Assembly (NCBI GenBank): GCA_040772885.1
Contig: JAXGXF010000010.1
Coordinates: 1 to 64,000, forward strand
Origin: Pullichristensenella sp002068815
GTDB lineage: Bacteria > Bacillota > Clostridia > Christensenellales > Aristaeellaceae
DNA: 64,000 bases
Reading direction: 5' to 3'
Numbering within the stretch: the first letter of the stretch is position 1; every line of letters starts with the position of its first letter. This document shows positions 15,742 through 23,661 of this stretch, piece after piece. Under the pieces are notes generated by a model, which saw only the letters and a list, made by a program, of their open reading frames with translations, had not been told where the DNA came from and did not search any database. Made by a program: the position numbers and the translations under genes.

Positions 15742-16302
15742 TTATATTTGCGCGTATTTGAGGGTCCGGCGCTCGGCCTCGAACACGAAGTAGCCGTCGA
15801 CCTCGTGGACGAGCGCGCCGCCGAACGCCGAGCGCAGCTTGTTTTCGTACCACGCGCGGCGCTTTGTGACCATGTAGAGCCTGCCGCCGAGGGCCAGTCG
15901 GTTGAAGCTCTTCAAGATAAACCGCTTCGCGACCGAGAAGTCCGCTTGGTACGGCGGGTTGGTCAGTATCCGGTCGAATACGGGGTCGGGGACCGCCGAG
16001 AGCGCGTCGCCCGCATAGACACGCGCCGCCGGGACGCCGTTTCGGAGCGCGTTTTCCCGGGCGAGCGCGGCCGCGCGGGGGTCGACGTCCGTCATGACGA
16101 CGTTCTCGGCTCCGCAGACGAGGGCCGCGTACACGCCGACGAGCCCCCAGCCGCAGCCGAGGTCCAGCACGCGATGCCCCGGCTGCAGATCGGCGACCGA
16201 GAGCATCGAAAGCGTCCCGCGGTCGGCGCGCGCGGGCGAAAAGAGGCCGTCCGCGGTCTCGAAAACCATATGGATTCCCGCGATTTCCAGGTGCAGCTCC
16301 AT
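15742..16302 (-). CDS. Class I SAM-dependent methyltransferase, RsmC-like
   Basis: This 186-aa protein has the SAM motif LDLGCGWGLVGVYAA, an acidic motif MTDVDPRA and the NPPY catalytic motif (DRILTNPPYQADF), the pattern of MTS-domain methylases such as RsmC that modify guanine-N2 in 16S rRNA. It has a single methylase domain, like the short Gram-positive versions. ATG 16302 was chosen because it follows GGGGGG at 7 nt; the next upstream ATG would leave no leader downstream of the promoter -10 at 16324. It is divergent from rpmH, the place where dnaA is found in many Firmicutes. Confidence 0.75.
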   Translation of the reverse strand: MELHLEIAGIHMVFETADGLFSPARADRGTLSMLSVADLQPGHRVLDLGCGWGLVGVYAALVCGAENVVMTDVDPRAAALARENALRNGVPAARVYAGDALSAVPDPVFDRILTNPPYQADFSVAKRFILKSFNRLALGGRLYMVTKRRAWYENKLRSAFGGALVHEVDGYFVFEAERRTLKYAQI

Positions 16303-16323
16303 GCGCTCGCCCCCCATGCGTTT

Positions 16324-16352
16324 ATTATAGCTTGAAACCCGCAAAAGATCAA
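16324..16352 (-). promoter_or_regulatory. Promoter of the RsmC-like gene
   Basis: On the minus strand TTGATC (16347-16352), a 17-nt spacer and TATAAT (16324-16329). The leader is only about 15 nt long. Confidence 0.75.
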
Positions 16353-16394
16353 ATGCGGCGGGAGTTCGTGCGATCAATCTTCACCGATTCTACC

Positions 16395-16423
16395 TTGACA
16401 GCACGTCCGTTTTCGTCTATACT
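16395..16423 (+). promoter_or_regulatory. Promoter of the rpmH-rnpA-yidD operon
   Basis: TTGACA (16395-16400), a 17-nt spacer and TATACT (16418-16423), near-consensus and fitting a highly expressed ribosomal-protein gene. The 5' leader is about 85 nt. Confidence 0.8.
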
Positions 16424-16514
16424 GATAAGGCTGTATCTTGGGAATGTCCGCTTTTTTCGCGATCCGCGCAAAAGCGATAGGCATATTAATTCGATCGAAG
16501 GAGTTGTTTTCACC

Positions 16515-16649
16515 ATGTTTCGCACCTACCAGCCGAAGAAGCGCCAGAGGTCCAAGGTCCACGGTTTCCGCGCCCGCATGAAGACGAAGGCGGGTCGCCG
16601 CGTCCTCAAGGCGCGCCGTCTGCGCGGCCGCAAGACGCTGTCCGCGTAA
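16515..16649 (+). CDS. rpmH: 50S ribosomal protein L34
   Basis: This 44-aa, strongly basic protein has the L34 consensus: RTYQPKKRQR, then HGFRARMKTKAGRRVL and RRLRGRKTLSA. It is a structural protein of the large ribosomal subunit. AAGGAG lies upstream of the ATG. rnpA follows after 8 nt, the near-universal bacterial order. Confidence 0.97.
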   Translation: MFRTYQPKKRQRSKVHGFRARMKTKAGRRVLKARRLRGRKTLSA

Positions 16650-16657
16650 GGAGCGCC

Positions 16658-17023
16658 GTGGTTCCGGTGAATCGGGGCGCGTTTTGCTTTCCGCGCGCTG
16701 CGAGGCTGGGCAAGAACCGCAACTACCGCTACGTGTACCGCAAGGGAAAGAGCTTTCCCTCCCGCAGCGTCGTCCTGATCTACCTGCGCGCGAAGGAGCT
16801 GAAGATCGGCTTCTCGGTCTCGGGGAAGGTCGGAAACGCGGTCGTTCGAAACCGCGTCCGGCGATGGCTCCGGGAGGACGTGCGGCTTTTGAGGCCGAAT
16901 CTCAAGCCGGGCAAGTACATCTTCGTCGCCCGGAGCTCCGCGGCGGAGATCGAGCACGGGGCGCTCACGAGGGAGATCCGGCGGACGCTTGAGCGCGCGG
17001 AGCTTCTGAAAGAGGACCAGTGA
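16658..17023 (+). CDS. rnpA: Ribonuclease P protein component
   Basis: This 121-aa basic protein has the RnpA pattern: KNRNYRYVYRKGKSF, the RNR signature in VGNAVVRNRVRRWLRE, and KPGKYIFVARSSA. It assists the catalytic RNA in removing tRNA 5' leaders. The start is a GTG 4 nt after AAGGAG; a second in-frame GTG at 16667 is an alternative. The stop overlaps the yidD start. Confidence 0.93.
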   Translation: MVPVNRGAFCFPRAARLGKNRNYRYVYRKGKSFPSRSVVLIYLRAKELKIGFSVSGKVGNAVVRNRVRRWLREDVRLLRPNLKPGKYIFVARSSAAEIEHGALTREIRRTLERAELLKEDQ

Positions 17024-17253
17024 TGCGGATTTCGTCGGGACTTCCGAAGCGGGCGCTTCTGGGCCTGATCCGGTTCTACCGGCGGCAGATTTCGCCGGGC
17101 TTGCCGCCCGCCTGCCGCTTTTCGCCCACGTGCTCCGAGTACGCGCTCGAGGCGGTGGAAAAGTACGGCGCATGCAAGGGAGGGTACCTCTCCCTGCGCC
17201 GCATCCTCAAGTGCCATCCCTTTCACAAGGGCGGCTACGACCCTGTACCCTAG
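17023..17253 (+). CDS. yidD: Membrane protein insertion efficiency factor YidD
   Basis: This 76-aa protein carries the YidD hallmarks: LIRFYRRQISP, CRFSPTCSEYALEA and HPFHKGGYDPVP. It is a small amphipathic membrane-associated protein that helps YidC-dependent insertion. ATG 17023 overlaps the rnpA TGA; a GTG three bases earlier is an alternative. It lies between rnpA and yidC as in most bacteria. Confidence 0.93.
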   Translation: MRISSGLPKRALLGLIRFYRRQISPGLPPACRFSPTCSEYALEAVEKYGACKGGYLSLRRILKCHPFHKGGYDPVP

Positions 17254-17281
17254 TCCGGGGGTTCCCGGGCTTTCCACCGCC

Positions 17282-17298
17282 GGCGGATTCGATCCGCC
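17282..17298 (+). other. Small hairpin upstream of yidC
   Basis: GGCGGAT (17282-17288), loop TCG, ATCCGCC (17292-17298): a perfect 7-bp stem with no T-run, in the yidD-yidC spacer. It could be a processing site or attenuator. Confidence 0.4.
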
Positions 17299-17332
17299 TC
17301 AATCGAACCTTTATAGGGGGTCTTTTGGACAC

Positions 17333-18664
17333 ATGGGTGGCATTAGCGGAATTTTTCTGACGGTGCTCAACGCGATCTACTCGTTCGTGGGCAACTACGG
17401 CTGGTCGATCGTGCTGTTTACGCTCCTGGTGCGATTCGTCCTTCTGCCGCTGGACATCAAGCAGAAGAAGAACATGCGCGCGATGGCCAAGCTCCAGCCC
17501 AAGCAGGCGGAGCTGCAGCGCAAGTACGGCAAGGACAAGGACAAGCTCAACCAGAAGATGCAGGAACTCTACAAGCGCGAGAAGGTCAGCCCGCTGTCGG
17601 GGTGCCTGCCGCTTCTGATCCAGCTGCCGCTTCTCTGGCTGATGTTCTCCGCGATGCGCAGCCTCGCCAGCGAGCAGATCGCGAAGATGCTTCTGCAGAT
17701 CGTCGACAGCATGCCGGCGCTCGCGGACGGCTCGACGGTTCGCGACGGGCTCGCCTCGATTCAGATCAACCTGAGCGGGCTCAACCTGTCCGCCGACCAG
17801 ATCCGGGCGATCGTCGACGGCGTCACGTCGCTGACCGGCGCCCAGAGGGACGCGATCGAGGCGATGAGCGTCATCACGCTCTCCTCCGACCAGATCGCGG
17901 CCATCATGGCAAAGCTGAACCCCGAGCAGGTGCTTTTGATCTCCCAGCAGGTGCAGGCGTTCCTCGGAAGCATCACGCTCTCCCCCGAGGCCGCGCAGAC
18001 GCTTTCCTCGAACATACCGTTCCAGAGCTGGCTGTGGATCAAGAACGTGTTCGAGCCGGATTCGTTCATGAGCGCCATTCTGCCCTCCGCGAAGGCGGTC
18101 ACGATGTCGAACGCGGACATCCTGAAGGGCATGCAATTGAGCGCCATGTCCGGCTCGAGCGTCTTGACGGCCGACAACCTGGGCATCGTCGCGAGCTTCC
18201 TCAAGACGCCCGCCTACGCGAGCATCGCGCAGGCGCTCGGCGCGAACGACTTCACCCGGATTCCGCTGAACCTCTTGTTCTTCACCCCGACGATCACGCT
18301 CCCGACGTCGTTCGCGGCGTTCTTCAACAGCGCGAACGGCCTGTTCATCCTGCCGCTGTTCGCCGCCGTCAGCCAGTTCTTCATGACGAAGCTGACCACC
18401 GGCAAGACGCCGGAGACGCCCGTCCCCGCGAACTCGCAGCAGGCGCAGTCGAACCCGATGAACAGCGGCCTGATGAAGTGGTTCTTCCCGCTGTTCTCGC
18501 TGTGGATCTGCGCGGGCTACAACGCGGCGTTCGCGATCTACTGGGGCGCGGTCAACGTCATCCAGATCGTGCAGACGTACGTCATCAACCTCTACTACGA
18601 CCGCAAGGACAGGCAGGCGGCGCTTGTCCAGGGTCAGGACGGCTCCGATTCCACGGGAGCCTGA
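17333..18664 (+). CDS. yidC: Membrane protein insertase YidC with large internal insertion
   Basis: This 443-aa protein shows the conserved YidC/Oxa1 core. There is a membrane segment with YGWSIVLFTLLVRFVLLPLD, a basic cytoplasmic loop (KKNMRAMAKLQPKQAELQRKYG), LSGCLPLLIQLPLLWLMF, SWLWIKNVFEPDS near residue 230 and late membrane segments from about residue 335. Between residues about 105 and 330 there is far more sequence than in ordinary Gram-positive YidC, about 200 extra residues in two blocks. They contain repeated LSADQI/LSSDQI/LTADNL motifs. The inserts should lie outside the membrane. The N-terminus has no lipoprotein signal. There is a typical rpmH-rnpA-yidD-yidC-jag context. Confidence 0.9.
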   Translation: MGGISGIFLTVLNAIYSFVGNYGWSIVLFTLLVRFVLLPLDIKQKKNMRAMAKLQPKQAELQRKYGKDKDKLNQKMQELYKREKVSPLSGCLPLLIQLPLLWLMFSAMRSLASEQIAKMLLQIVDSMPALADGSTVRDGLASIQINLSGLNLSADQIRAIVDGVTSLTGAQRDAIEAMSVITLSSDQIAAIMAKLNPEQVLLISQQVQAFLGSITLSPEAAQTLSSNIPFQSWLWIKNVFEPDSFMSAILPSAKAVTMSNADILKGMQLSAMSGSSVLTADNLGIVASFLKTPAYASIAQALGANDFTRIPLNLLFFTPTITLPTSFAAFFNSANGLFILPLFAAVSQFFMTKLTTGKTPETPVPANSQQAQSNPMNSGLMKWFFPLFSLWICAGYNAAFAIYWGAVNVIQIVQTYVINLYYDRKDRQAALVQGQDGSDSTGA

Positions 18665-18813
18665 TGAAAACACGCGCATGCCGCGGCGGCTCGACGAGAA
18701 TCCCGCCGCGGCCTGCGGAACGGCCATTCACCGCGGGCCAGGGTCCCTTCGGGCCTTGGCCGGTGCGCACCCTTTCATCGGCGCTTCCCTAGCATTTAAG
18801 GAGGCAAATCCCT
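18665..18813 (+). other. Structured spacer between yidC and jag
   Basis: This contains a perfect 10-bp stem GCCGCGGCGG (18680-18689) / CCGCCGCGGC (18703-18712) and a second GC-rich imperfect hairpin around 18740-18768. A 42-codon frame begins at ATG 18664, but it has no homology I recognise and is mostly hairpin sequence. No T-run follows either stem, so these look like mRNA-processing or attenuating structures. Confidence 0.45.
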
Positions 18814-19737
18814 TTGAAATCCATTGAGTCAAGCGGAAAGACCGTAAAGGACGCCATCAATCAGGGCGTCAAGGAGCTCGGCTGCGACCCGAGCGACGTG
18901 GACATCGAAGTGCTGGAGATGGGCAGCCCCGGGCTCTTCGGCATGTTCGGAAAGCTCGCCCGCGTGAAGCTGACGCTTCGGGAGGGCAGGGACTCGTTCG
19001 ACATCGATCTGCCGGCGATGACGCTCGAGGCCGCCGAGCGCAAGGGCGGCAAGCCGGCGCACCGCTCCGAGGAAAAGCCGAAGCAACAGCCCCAGCCGCA
19101 GCAGCAAAAGCCCGCCCGACCGGAACCCAGGAAGGCCGAAGCGCAGGCGGCGGCCGAGAAGCCCGCGGAGGAGAAGGCGCGCAAGTCGAAGCCGCGCCCG
19201 CGCAAGGAGAAGCAGCCCGCGCCCGTCGAGGTGATCGTGTCCGAGCTCGAGCCCGAGGCCCCGTTTGTCGAGACGCCCGAGGAGGCCCTGACCGACGACG
19301 CCCGGCGCGCGCTCGCGTTCCTGAATGGACTGACCGAGCGCATGAGCGTGCCGGTCGAGATGAAGGTGTGCGAGAGCCCCGAACAGCTCCGCGTGCAGAT
19401 GCTCGGCGACGGCATGAGCGTGCTGATCGGCCGCAGGGGCGAGACGCTGGACGCCTTGCAGTACCTGACGAGCCTGACCGTCAACCGCGGCCGCGAGGAC
19501 TACCTGCGCGTGTCGCTCGACACCGAGAACTACCGCGCCAAGCGCGAGGAGGCGCTCAGGAAGCTCGCCGCGCGCATGGCCAACCGCTGCCGCAAGACCG
19601 GCAAGCGCGTCGCGCTCGAGCCGATGAACCCCTACGAGCGCAGGATTCTGCACTCGGCGCTGCAGGGCGACCCGAGCGTCACGACGCATTCGGAGGGCGA
19701 GGAGCCCTACCGCAGGGTCATCATCACCTTGAAGTAA
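18814..19737 (+). CDS. jag: RNA-binding protein Jag (KhpB/SpoIIIJ-associated)
   Basis: This 307-aa protein has an N-terminal Jag_N domain (SSGKTVKDAINQGVKELG, then GSPGLFGMFGKLARVKL), a long Lys/Glu/Pro/Gln linker (about 75-140), a KH domain with the GxxG loop IGRRGETLDAL, and an R3H domain ending PMNPYERRILHSALQ. It binds RNA and influences cell-wall growth in Gram-positive bacteria. The start codon is TTG 18814 with AAGGAGG upstream. It follows yidC as usual. Confidence 0.92.
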   Translation: MKSIESSGKTVKDAINQGVKELGCDPSDVDIEVLEMGSPGLFGMFGKLARVKLTLREGRDSFDIDLPAMTLEAAERKGGKPAHRSEEKPKQQPQPQQQKPARPEPRKAEAQAAAEKPAEEKARKSKPRPRKEKQPAPVEVIVSELEPEAPFVETPEEALTDDARRALAFLNGLTERMSVPVEMKVCESPEQLRVQMLGDGMSVLIGRRGETLDALQYLTSLTVNRGREDYLRVSLDTENYRAKREEALRKLAARMANRCRKTGKRVALEPMNPYERRILHSALQGDPSVTTHSEGEEPYRRVIITLK

Positions 19738-19741
19738 TCAC

Positions 19742-19768
19742 GAAAGCAGCCGCCCGGCGGCTGCTTTC
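19742..19768 (+). terminator. Hairpin after jag, probable terminator
   Basis: GAAAGCAGCCGC (19742-19753), loop CCG, GCGGCTGCTTTC (19757-19768): a perfect 12-bp stem followed by TT only, so termination may be partial. Confidence 0.65.
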
Positions 19769-19792
19769 TTATGGGAGAAGGAGGAAACGTTC

Positions 19793-19990
19793 ATGAAGAA
19801 AACCCTTGTCATCGAAGGAATGTCGTGCATGCACTGCGTCAAGCATGTCAAGGAGGCGCTTGTCGGCTTCGACCCGAACGTGGAGGTCGACCTGAAGGCC
19901 GGCACCGCGGCGCTGGATACCGACGCGGACAGAGAGGCGCTCGCCGCCGCGCTCGACGACGCCGGATACGAGCTCAAGGAGATTCGCTGA
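19793..19990 (+). CDS. Heavy-metal-associated (HMA) domain protein, CopZ-like
   Basis: This 65-aa, single-domain protein has the metal-binding motif GMSCMHC near residue 9 and the ferredoxin-like HMA fold pattern ending DDAGYELKEI. Such proteins carry Cu(I) in the cytoplasm to a P-type ATPase or repressor. No copper ATPase or CsoR gene is in the window. GGAGG precedes the ATG. Confidence 0.85.
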   Translation: MKKTLVIEGMSCMHCVKHVKEALVGFDPNVEVDLKAGTAALDTDADREALAAALDDAGYELKEIR

Positions 19991-19997
19991 CCGAACG

Positions 19998-20031
19998 GCG
20001 CAGCCCCCGCGAGAAAATGCGGGGGCTGCGC
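19998..20031. terminator. Bidirectional terminator between the HMA gene and parB
   Basis: GCGCAGCCCCCGC (19998-20010) pairs with GCGGGGGCTGCGC (20019-20031), a 13-bp perfect stem with TTTACTTT on the right, between convergent genes. Confidence 0.8.
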
Positions 20032-20032
20032 T

Positions 20033-20893
20033 TTACTTTCTGGCGGACTCCAAAGCGTCCCAGATTCTCTGCAGATCCTCGGCGCTGTAATAGGAGATCG
20101 TCAGCTTTCCCCGGTTGAAGTCGCCCTCGATCTTCGCGCGCGTGCCGAACAGCTCGCGCGCCATGTCCTCGAGCTCGTTGAGCTGGCGGTTCGGGCGCGG
20201 CTTCGGCTGCGGCGCGGGCTTGACCGGCTGCGCGCAGATGCGCTCGAGCTGCCGGACCGACCAGTTCTGCTGGACGGTCAGGTTCGCAAGCTGCATTTGC
20301 CGCGACGGATCGACCGTCACGAGCGCGCGCGCGTGCCCGGCGGAGAGCCTTCCGTCGACGAGCATCTTCTGCACGTCCTCGGGAAGCGTCAAGAGTCGCA
20401 GCAGGTTTGCGACCGCCGGGCGCGACTTTCCGAGCCGCTCGGCGACGCGCTCCTGCGTCAGCCCCGCGGCCTCCATCAGTTTCCTGACGCCGGTGGCCTC
20501 CTCGACCGGGTTCAAATCGTCGCGCTGCAGGTTCTCGACGAGCGCGGCCTCGAGCCGCCTCTGGTCGTCCCAGTCGCGCACGATCGCCGGAATCTCGTTG
20601 AGCCCCGCGAGCCGGGACGCCCGGTAGCGCCGCTCGCCGGCGATGATCTCGTAGCGGTCGCCGGTCTGCCGGACGAGTATCGGCTGCAATACGCCGACCG
20701 ACTTGATCGACTCCGCGAGCTCGCGAAGCGCCCCCTCGTCGAACCGCTCGCGCGGCTGGCCGCGGTTCGGGTCGATGTCCGTGAGCTTCAGATTCTTGAC
20801 CTCGTCGCGCGCGGGCGATTCCGGCGCCTCCGCCGCCTCGCCCAGAAGCGCGCCGAGCCCGCGGCCGAGGCCGCTGCGTACCTTTGCTGTCAT
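20033..20893 (-). CDS. parB: Chromosome-partitioning protein ParB
   Basis: This 286-aa protein has GLGRGLGALLG at the N-terminus, the CTP-binding ParB box with GERRYRASRLAG, LVENLQRDDLNP and a central helix-turn-helix (LTQERVAERLGKSRPAVANL). It binds parS sites and spreads by CTP-dependent clamping to help chromosome segregation. The ATG overlaps the parA TGA (ATGA). It is preceded by parA and cimA on the same strand. I found no consensus parS in the window by eye. Confidence 0.92.
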   Translation of the reverse strand: MTAKVRSGLGRGLGALLGEAAEAPESPARDEVKNLKLTDIDPNRGQPRERFDEGALRELAESIKSVGVLQPILVRQTGDRYEIIAGERRYRASRLAGLNEIPAIVRDWDDQRRLEAALVENLQRDDLNPVEEATGVRKLMEAAGLTQERVAERLGKSRPAVANLLRLLTLPEDVQKMLVDGRLSAGHARALVTVDPSRQMQLANLTVQQNWSVRQLERICAQPVKPAPQPKPRPNRQLNELEDMARELFGTRAKIEGDFNRGKLTISYYSAEDLQRIWDALESARK

Positions 20894-21660
20894 CGTGCTT
20901 TCCCCTCGTTTCTGCCGATCAGCTCCGCGGCGAGTGCGCGGTAGGCGGCGGTTCCGTTGCAGCGCGCGTCGTAGCGGTGGATCGGGATTCCGTAGCTGGG
21001 CGCCTCGCTCAGGCGGACGTTGCGCGGGATGACCGCCTCGAACGCCTCCTTCGGGAAGTGCTTGCGCACCTCCGACACCACCTGCGCGCCGAGGTTCGTG
21101 CGCGCGTCGAACATCGTCAGGACGATCCCCTCGACCGCGAGGTTCGGGTTCAGCTTCCTGCGCACGAGCTTGACCGTGTTCATCAGCTGCCCGACGCCCT
21201 CGAGCGCGTAGTACTCGCACTGTATCGGGACGAGCACGCTGTCCGCCGCGGTCAGCGCGTTCAGGGTCAGGAGCCCGAGCGACGGCGGGCAGTCGACGAA
21301 TATGTAGTCGAACGAATCGCGCAGCTTCGAGAGCGCGGCCTTTAAAAGCCCCTCGCGTTCGTCGAGCCCGACGAGCTCGATCTCCGCCCCGGCGAGCGCG
21401 ATGCCCGACGGGATCAATTTCAGCCCGTCGAAGCCCGTGTCGACGACGGCTTGCTCCGCGCCGATGCTCCCCAACAGCACCTCGTAGACCGTGTGCCGAA
21501 AATCCGCCGCGCCGAGGCCGCTCGTCGCGTTTCCCTGCGGGTCGATGTCGATGATGAGCGTCCGCCTTCCGGCCTCGGCCACGCAGGCGCTCAGGTTGAC
21601 CGACGTCGTGGTCTTGCCGACGCCGCCCTTCTGGTTCGTGATGGCGATGATCTTGCCCAA
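20890..21660 (-). CDS. parA: Chromosome-partitioning ATPase ParA (Soj)
   Basis: This 256-aa protein has the deviant Walker A KGGVGKTTT near residue 11, Walker A' DIDPQGNAT and Walker B FDYIFVDCPPSLG. It is a nucleoid-associated ATPase that works with ParB. The start is TTG (21658-21660 on plus) with AAGGTGGG upstream, and the product then begins at the usual MGKIIAITNQKGG. It starts 24 nt after the cimA stop. Confidence 0.93.
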   Translation of the reverse strand: MGKIIAITNQKGGVGKTTTSVNLSACVAEAGRRTLIIDIDPQGNATSGLGAADFRHTVYEVLLGSIGAEQAVVDTGFDGLKLIPSGIALAGAEIELVGLDEREGLLKAALSKLRDSFDYIFVDCPPSLGLLTLNALTAADSVLVPIQCEYYALEGVGQLMNTVKLVRRKLNPNLAVEGIVLTMFDARTNLGAQVVSEVRKHFPKEAFEAVIPRNVRLSEAPSYGIPIHRYDARCNGTAAYRALAAELIGRNEGKAR

Positions 21661-21684
21661 GCCTGTCCCACCTTATTGTATATA

Positions 21685-23262
21685 TTATGCGCGTCCGGCC
21701 GATTTGTGCATCAGCAGGCAGTCGATCGAGTCCGAAAGCGCGATGAAGCTGGCCTCGATGACGTTCGTCGAGACGCCGACCGTCGAAAACACGGTCTCGC
21801 CGTCGGTCGAGTCGATGCGCACGCGCACGGCGCTCGCGGTGCCGGTGCCGGAGACGACGCGCACCTTGAAGTCCTGCAATCGCATGTGCCCGAGCACCGG
21901 GTAGAACCGCGACAGCGCCTTCCGGAGCGCGAGGTCGAGCGCGTTGACCGGGCCGTCGCCCTCGTCGGCGGTGATCTCGACGCGGTCGCCGACGAGCACC
22001 TTGACGTACGCCTGCGCGTTCAGAGGGCCCGACGCCTGCCGCGAGAACACGTGGAAGTCGAGCACCCGGAAAAACGCAGGCCGGCGGCCGAGCGCGCCGA
22101 GTATGCGCAATGTCAGCGAGCCGTCCGCGTCCTCGAACGAATAGCCGTCGGCCTCGAGCGCCTTCAGGGTCTCGAGGATGCGAACCGTTTCCTCGCTGTC
22201 GCGGTTCAGTTCCGGCGCGAGCTTCTCAAGCCGCGTGAGCAGCGCGCTGCGCCCGGCGACCTCGCTGATGAGCAGCCGCCGGCGGTTTCCGACGAGCGCG
22301 GGGTCGATGTGCTCGAAGCTCCGGCGGTTTTTCAGCACGCCGTCGATGTGCATGCCGCCCTTGTGCGCGAACGCGTTGTGGCCGACGTAGGGCATGGCCT
22401 CGTCCATGTTGAGGTTCGCGAGCTCGCTGATGAACCGGGCGATCGACAAGAGCTCCGGAAGAGAACCCTCCGGCAGCGCGCGCAGCCCCATCTTGAGCTC
22501 GAGGTTCGGGATCACCTCGCAGAGGTTCGCGTTGCCGCACCGCTCGCCGTAGCCGTTGATCGTGCCCTGCACCTGCATAGCCCCCGCCTCGACCGCGAGA
22601 AGCGTCGCGGCGGTCGCGAGTCCGGCGTCGTTGTGGCAGTGGATCGCGATCGGCGTCCGGAACTCCGCAACCGCGCGCTTTACCGCGCCCGCGACGGCCC
22701 CGGGCAGCGTTCCGCCGTTCGTGTCGCACAGCACCAGCCGCTCGGCCCCGCCGCGCTCGGCAGCGCGAAGTGTCTCGAGCGCGTAGTCCGGGTCGTCCGA
22801 GTAGCCGTCGAAGAAGTGCTCCGCGTCGAAGAACACCGCCATGCCGCTCTCGGTCAAAAACCGCACCGTGTCCTCGATCATGCGCAGGTTTTCCTCGAGC
22901 GTCTTTCCGAGCACCTCGCGCACCTGAAACGCGCAGCTCTTGCCGACAATCGACGCGATGTGCGCGCCGCTGTCCAGGATCGCGCGGAGCCCCGGGTCGT
23001 CCTCGGCGGCCGCGCCGGGCCTGCGCGTCATGCCGAACGCCGCGAGCCGCGCGTTTTTGAGCTTCAATTTGTCCCGGGCGAAGCGGAACAGCTCCGCGTC
23101 CTTCGGGTTCGAGAACGGGTTTCCGGCCTCGATGTAGCGGACGCCCAGCGAGTCGAGCGCGCGCACGAGCTTGATCTTGTCCTCGAGCGAGAACACGACG
23201 CCCGCCGACTGCACGCCGTCGCGCAGCGTCGTGTCGAGTATCTCGACCGTGCGTGCGTTCAT
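21685..23262 (-). CDS. cimA: (R)-citramalate synthase
   Basis: This 525-aa protein has a TIM-barrel HMGL-like domain: EILDTTLRDGVQSAGVVFS, then HCHNDAGLA and GTINGYGERCGNANL. A C-terminal LeuA-type allosteric domain has DGPVNALDLALRKAL. This length and order match the citramalate-synthase/2-isopropylmalate-synthase-like branch that condenses pyruvate with acetyl-CoA for isoleucine synthesis. A 2-isopropylmalate or homocitrate role is less likely but possible. ATG 23262 follows GGGGGGA. parA lies only 24 nt downstream, an unusual neighbour. Confidence 0.85.
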   Translation of the reverse strand: MNARTVEILDTTLRDGVQSAGVVFSLEDKIKLVRALDSLGVRYIEAGNPFSNPKDAELFRFARDKLKLKNARLAAFGMTRRPGAAAEDDPGLRAILDSGAHIASIVGKSCAFQVREVLGKTLEENLRMIEDTVRFLTESGMAVFFDAEHFFDGYSDDPDYALETLRAAERGGAERLVLCDTNGGTLPGAVAGAVKRAVAEFRTPIAIHCHNDAGLATAATLLAVEAGAMQVQGTINGYGERCGNANLCEVIPNLELKMGLRALPEGSLPELLSIARFISELANLNMDEAMPYVGHNAFAHKGGMHIDGVLKNRRSFEHIDPALVGNRRRLLISEVAGRSALLTRLEKLAPELNRDSEETVRILETLKALEADGYSFEDADGSLTLRILGALGRRPAFFRVLDFHVFSRQASGPLNAQAYVKVLVGDRVEITADEGDGPVNALDLALRKALSRFYPVLGHMRLQDFKVRVVSGTGTASAVRVRIDSTDGETVFSTVGVSTNVIEASFIALSDSIDCLLMHKSAGRA

Positions 23263-23352
23263 CGGACATCCCCCCATTCTTTGTTTGACCATTGTAGCAA
23301 GTTTTGCCTCGGTTTACAAGGCAGGAAACGTGAAGTCTGCGTTTTCACCTAG

Positions 23353-23546
23353 ACTGTCGACAAAGGATTGCAGAACCGCCTGTTCAATCGAAACTGACGA
23401 CATGCGCGTCAGTTTCGCGCATTTTTCGGGAGCCGACGCTTGCGTTGGTGGAGAAAAATGCTTACCCGCTCCGGTCGCCGCACGAAAAGTCGTGAGAATT
23501 TTAGGCGACCGGCCCCTACGCATCAAAAAACGCAGTTTTTTGATGC
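23353..23546 (+). repeat. Four-hairpin repeat B, copy 1
   Basis: This ~190-bp element recurs in inverted orientation at 41374-41560. It holds four stems. H1 is GAAACTGACG/CGTCAGTTTC (23390-23416). H2 is GCATTTTTC/GAAAAATGC (23419-23461). H3 is CCGGTCGCC/GGCGACCGG (23471-23512) with an inner CACGA/TCGTG. H4 is GCATCAAAAAAC/GTTTTTTGATGC (23520-23546). H1 differs from copy 2 by two paired compensatory changes. It occupies most of the 399-bp space between cimA and the UBA/DUF4342 gene. Confidence 0.85.
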
Positions 23547-23593
23547 ACTTTCACCGACTGTTATCCGTCCTCTAATCCCGCTCTAATCGCGCC

Positions 23594-23622
23594 GCATTGC
23601 GCTTTAATGTTTGTGGTATACT
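23594..23622 (+). promoter_or_regulatory. Extended -10 promoter of the UBA/DUF4342 gene
   Basis: TGG-TATACT (23614-23622) is an extended -10 element; the -35 region GCATTG (23594-23599) is poor. It lies 40 nt before the start codon and just after repeat B. Confidence 0.5.
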
Positions 23623-23661
23623 ATTAACAGCGTCGGCAGGACAAAAAGGGAGGAAGAAATC

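Noticed and set aside
18664..18792. 42-codon open frame after yidC
   Set aside because: It consists mostly of GC-rich inverted repeats, has no recognisable homology and no clear ribosome-binding site.
23314..23526. 70-codon minus-strand frame upstream of cimA
   Set aside because: It runs through repeat B, whose copies vary in loop length and preserve stems rather than a reading frame.
20033..23660. parS sites near parAB
   Set aside because: No sequence resembling TGTTTCACGTGAAACA was found by eye around parAB; a computed search over the window would be needed to exclude degenerate copies.
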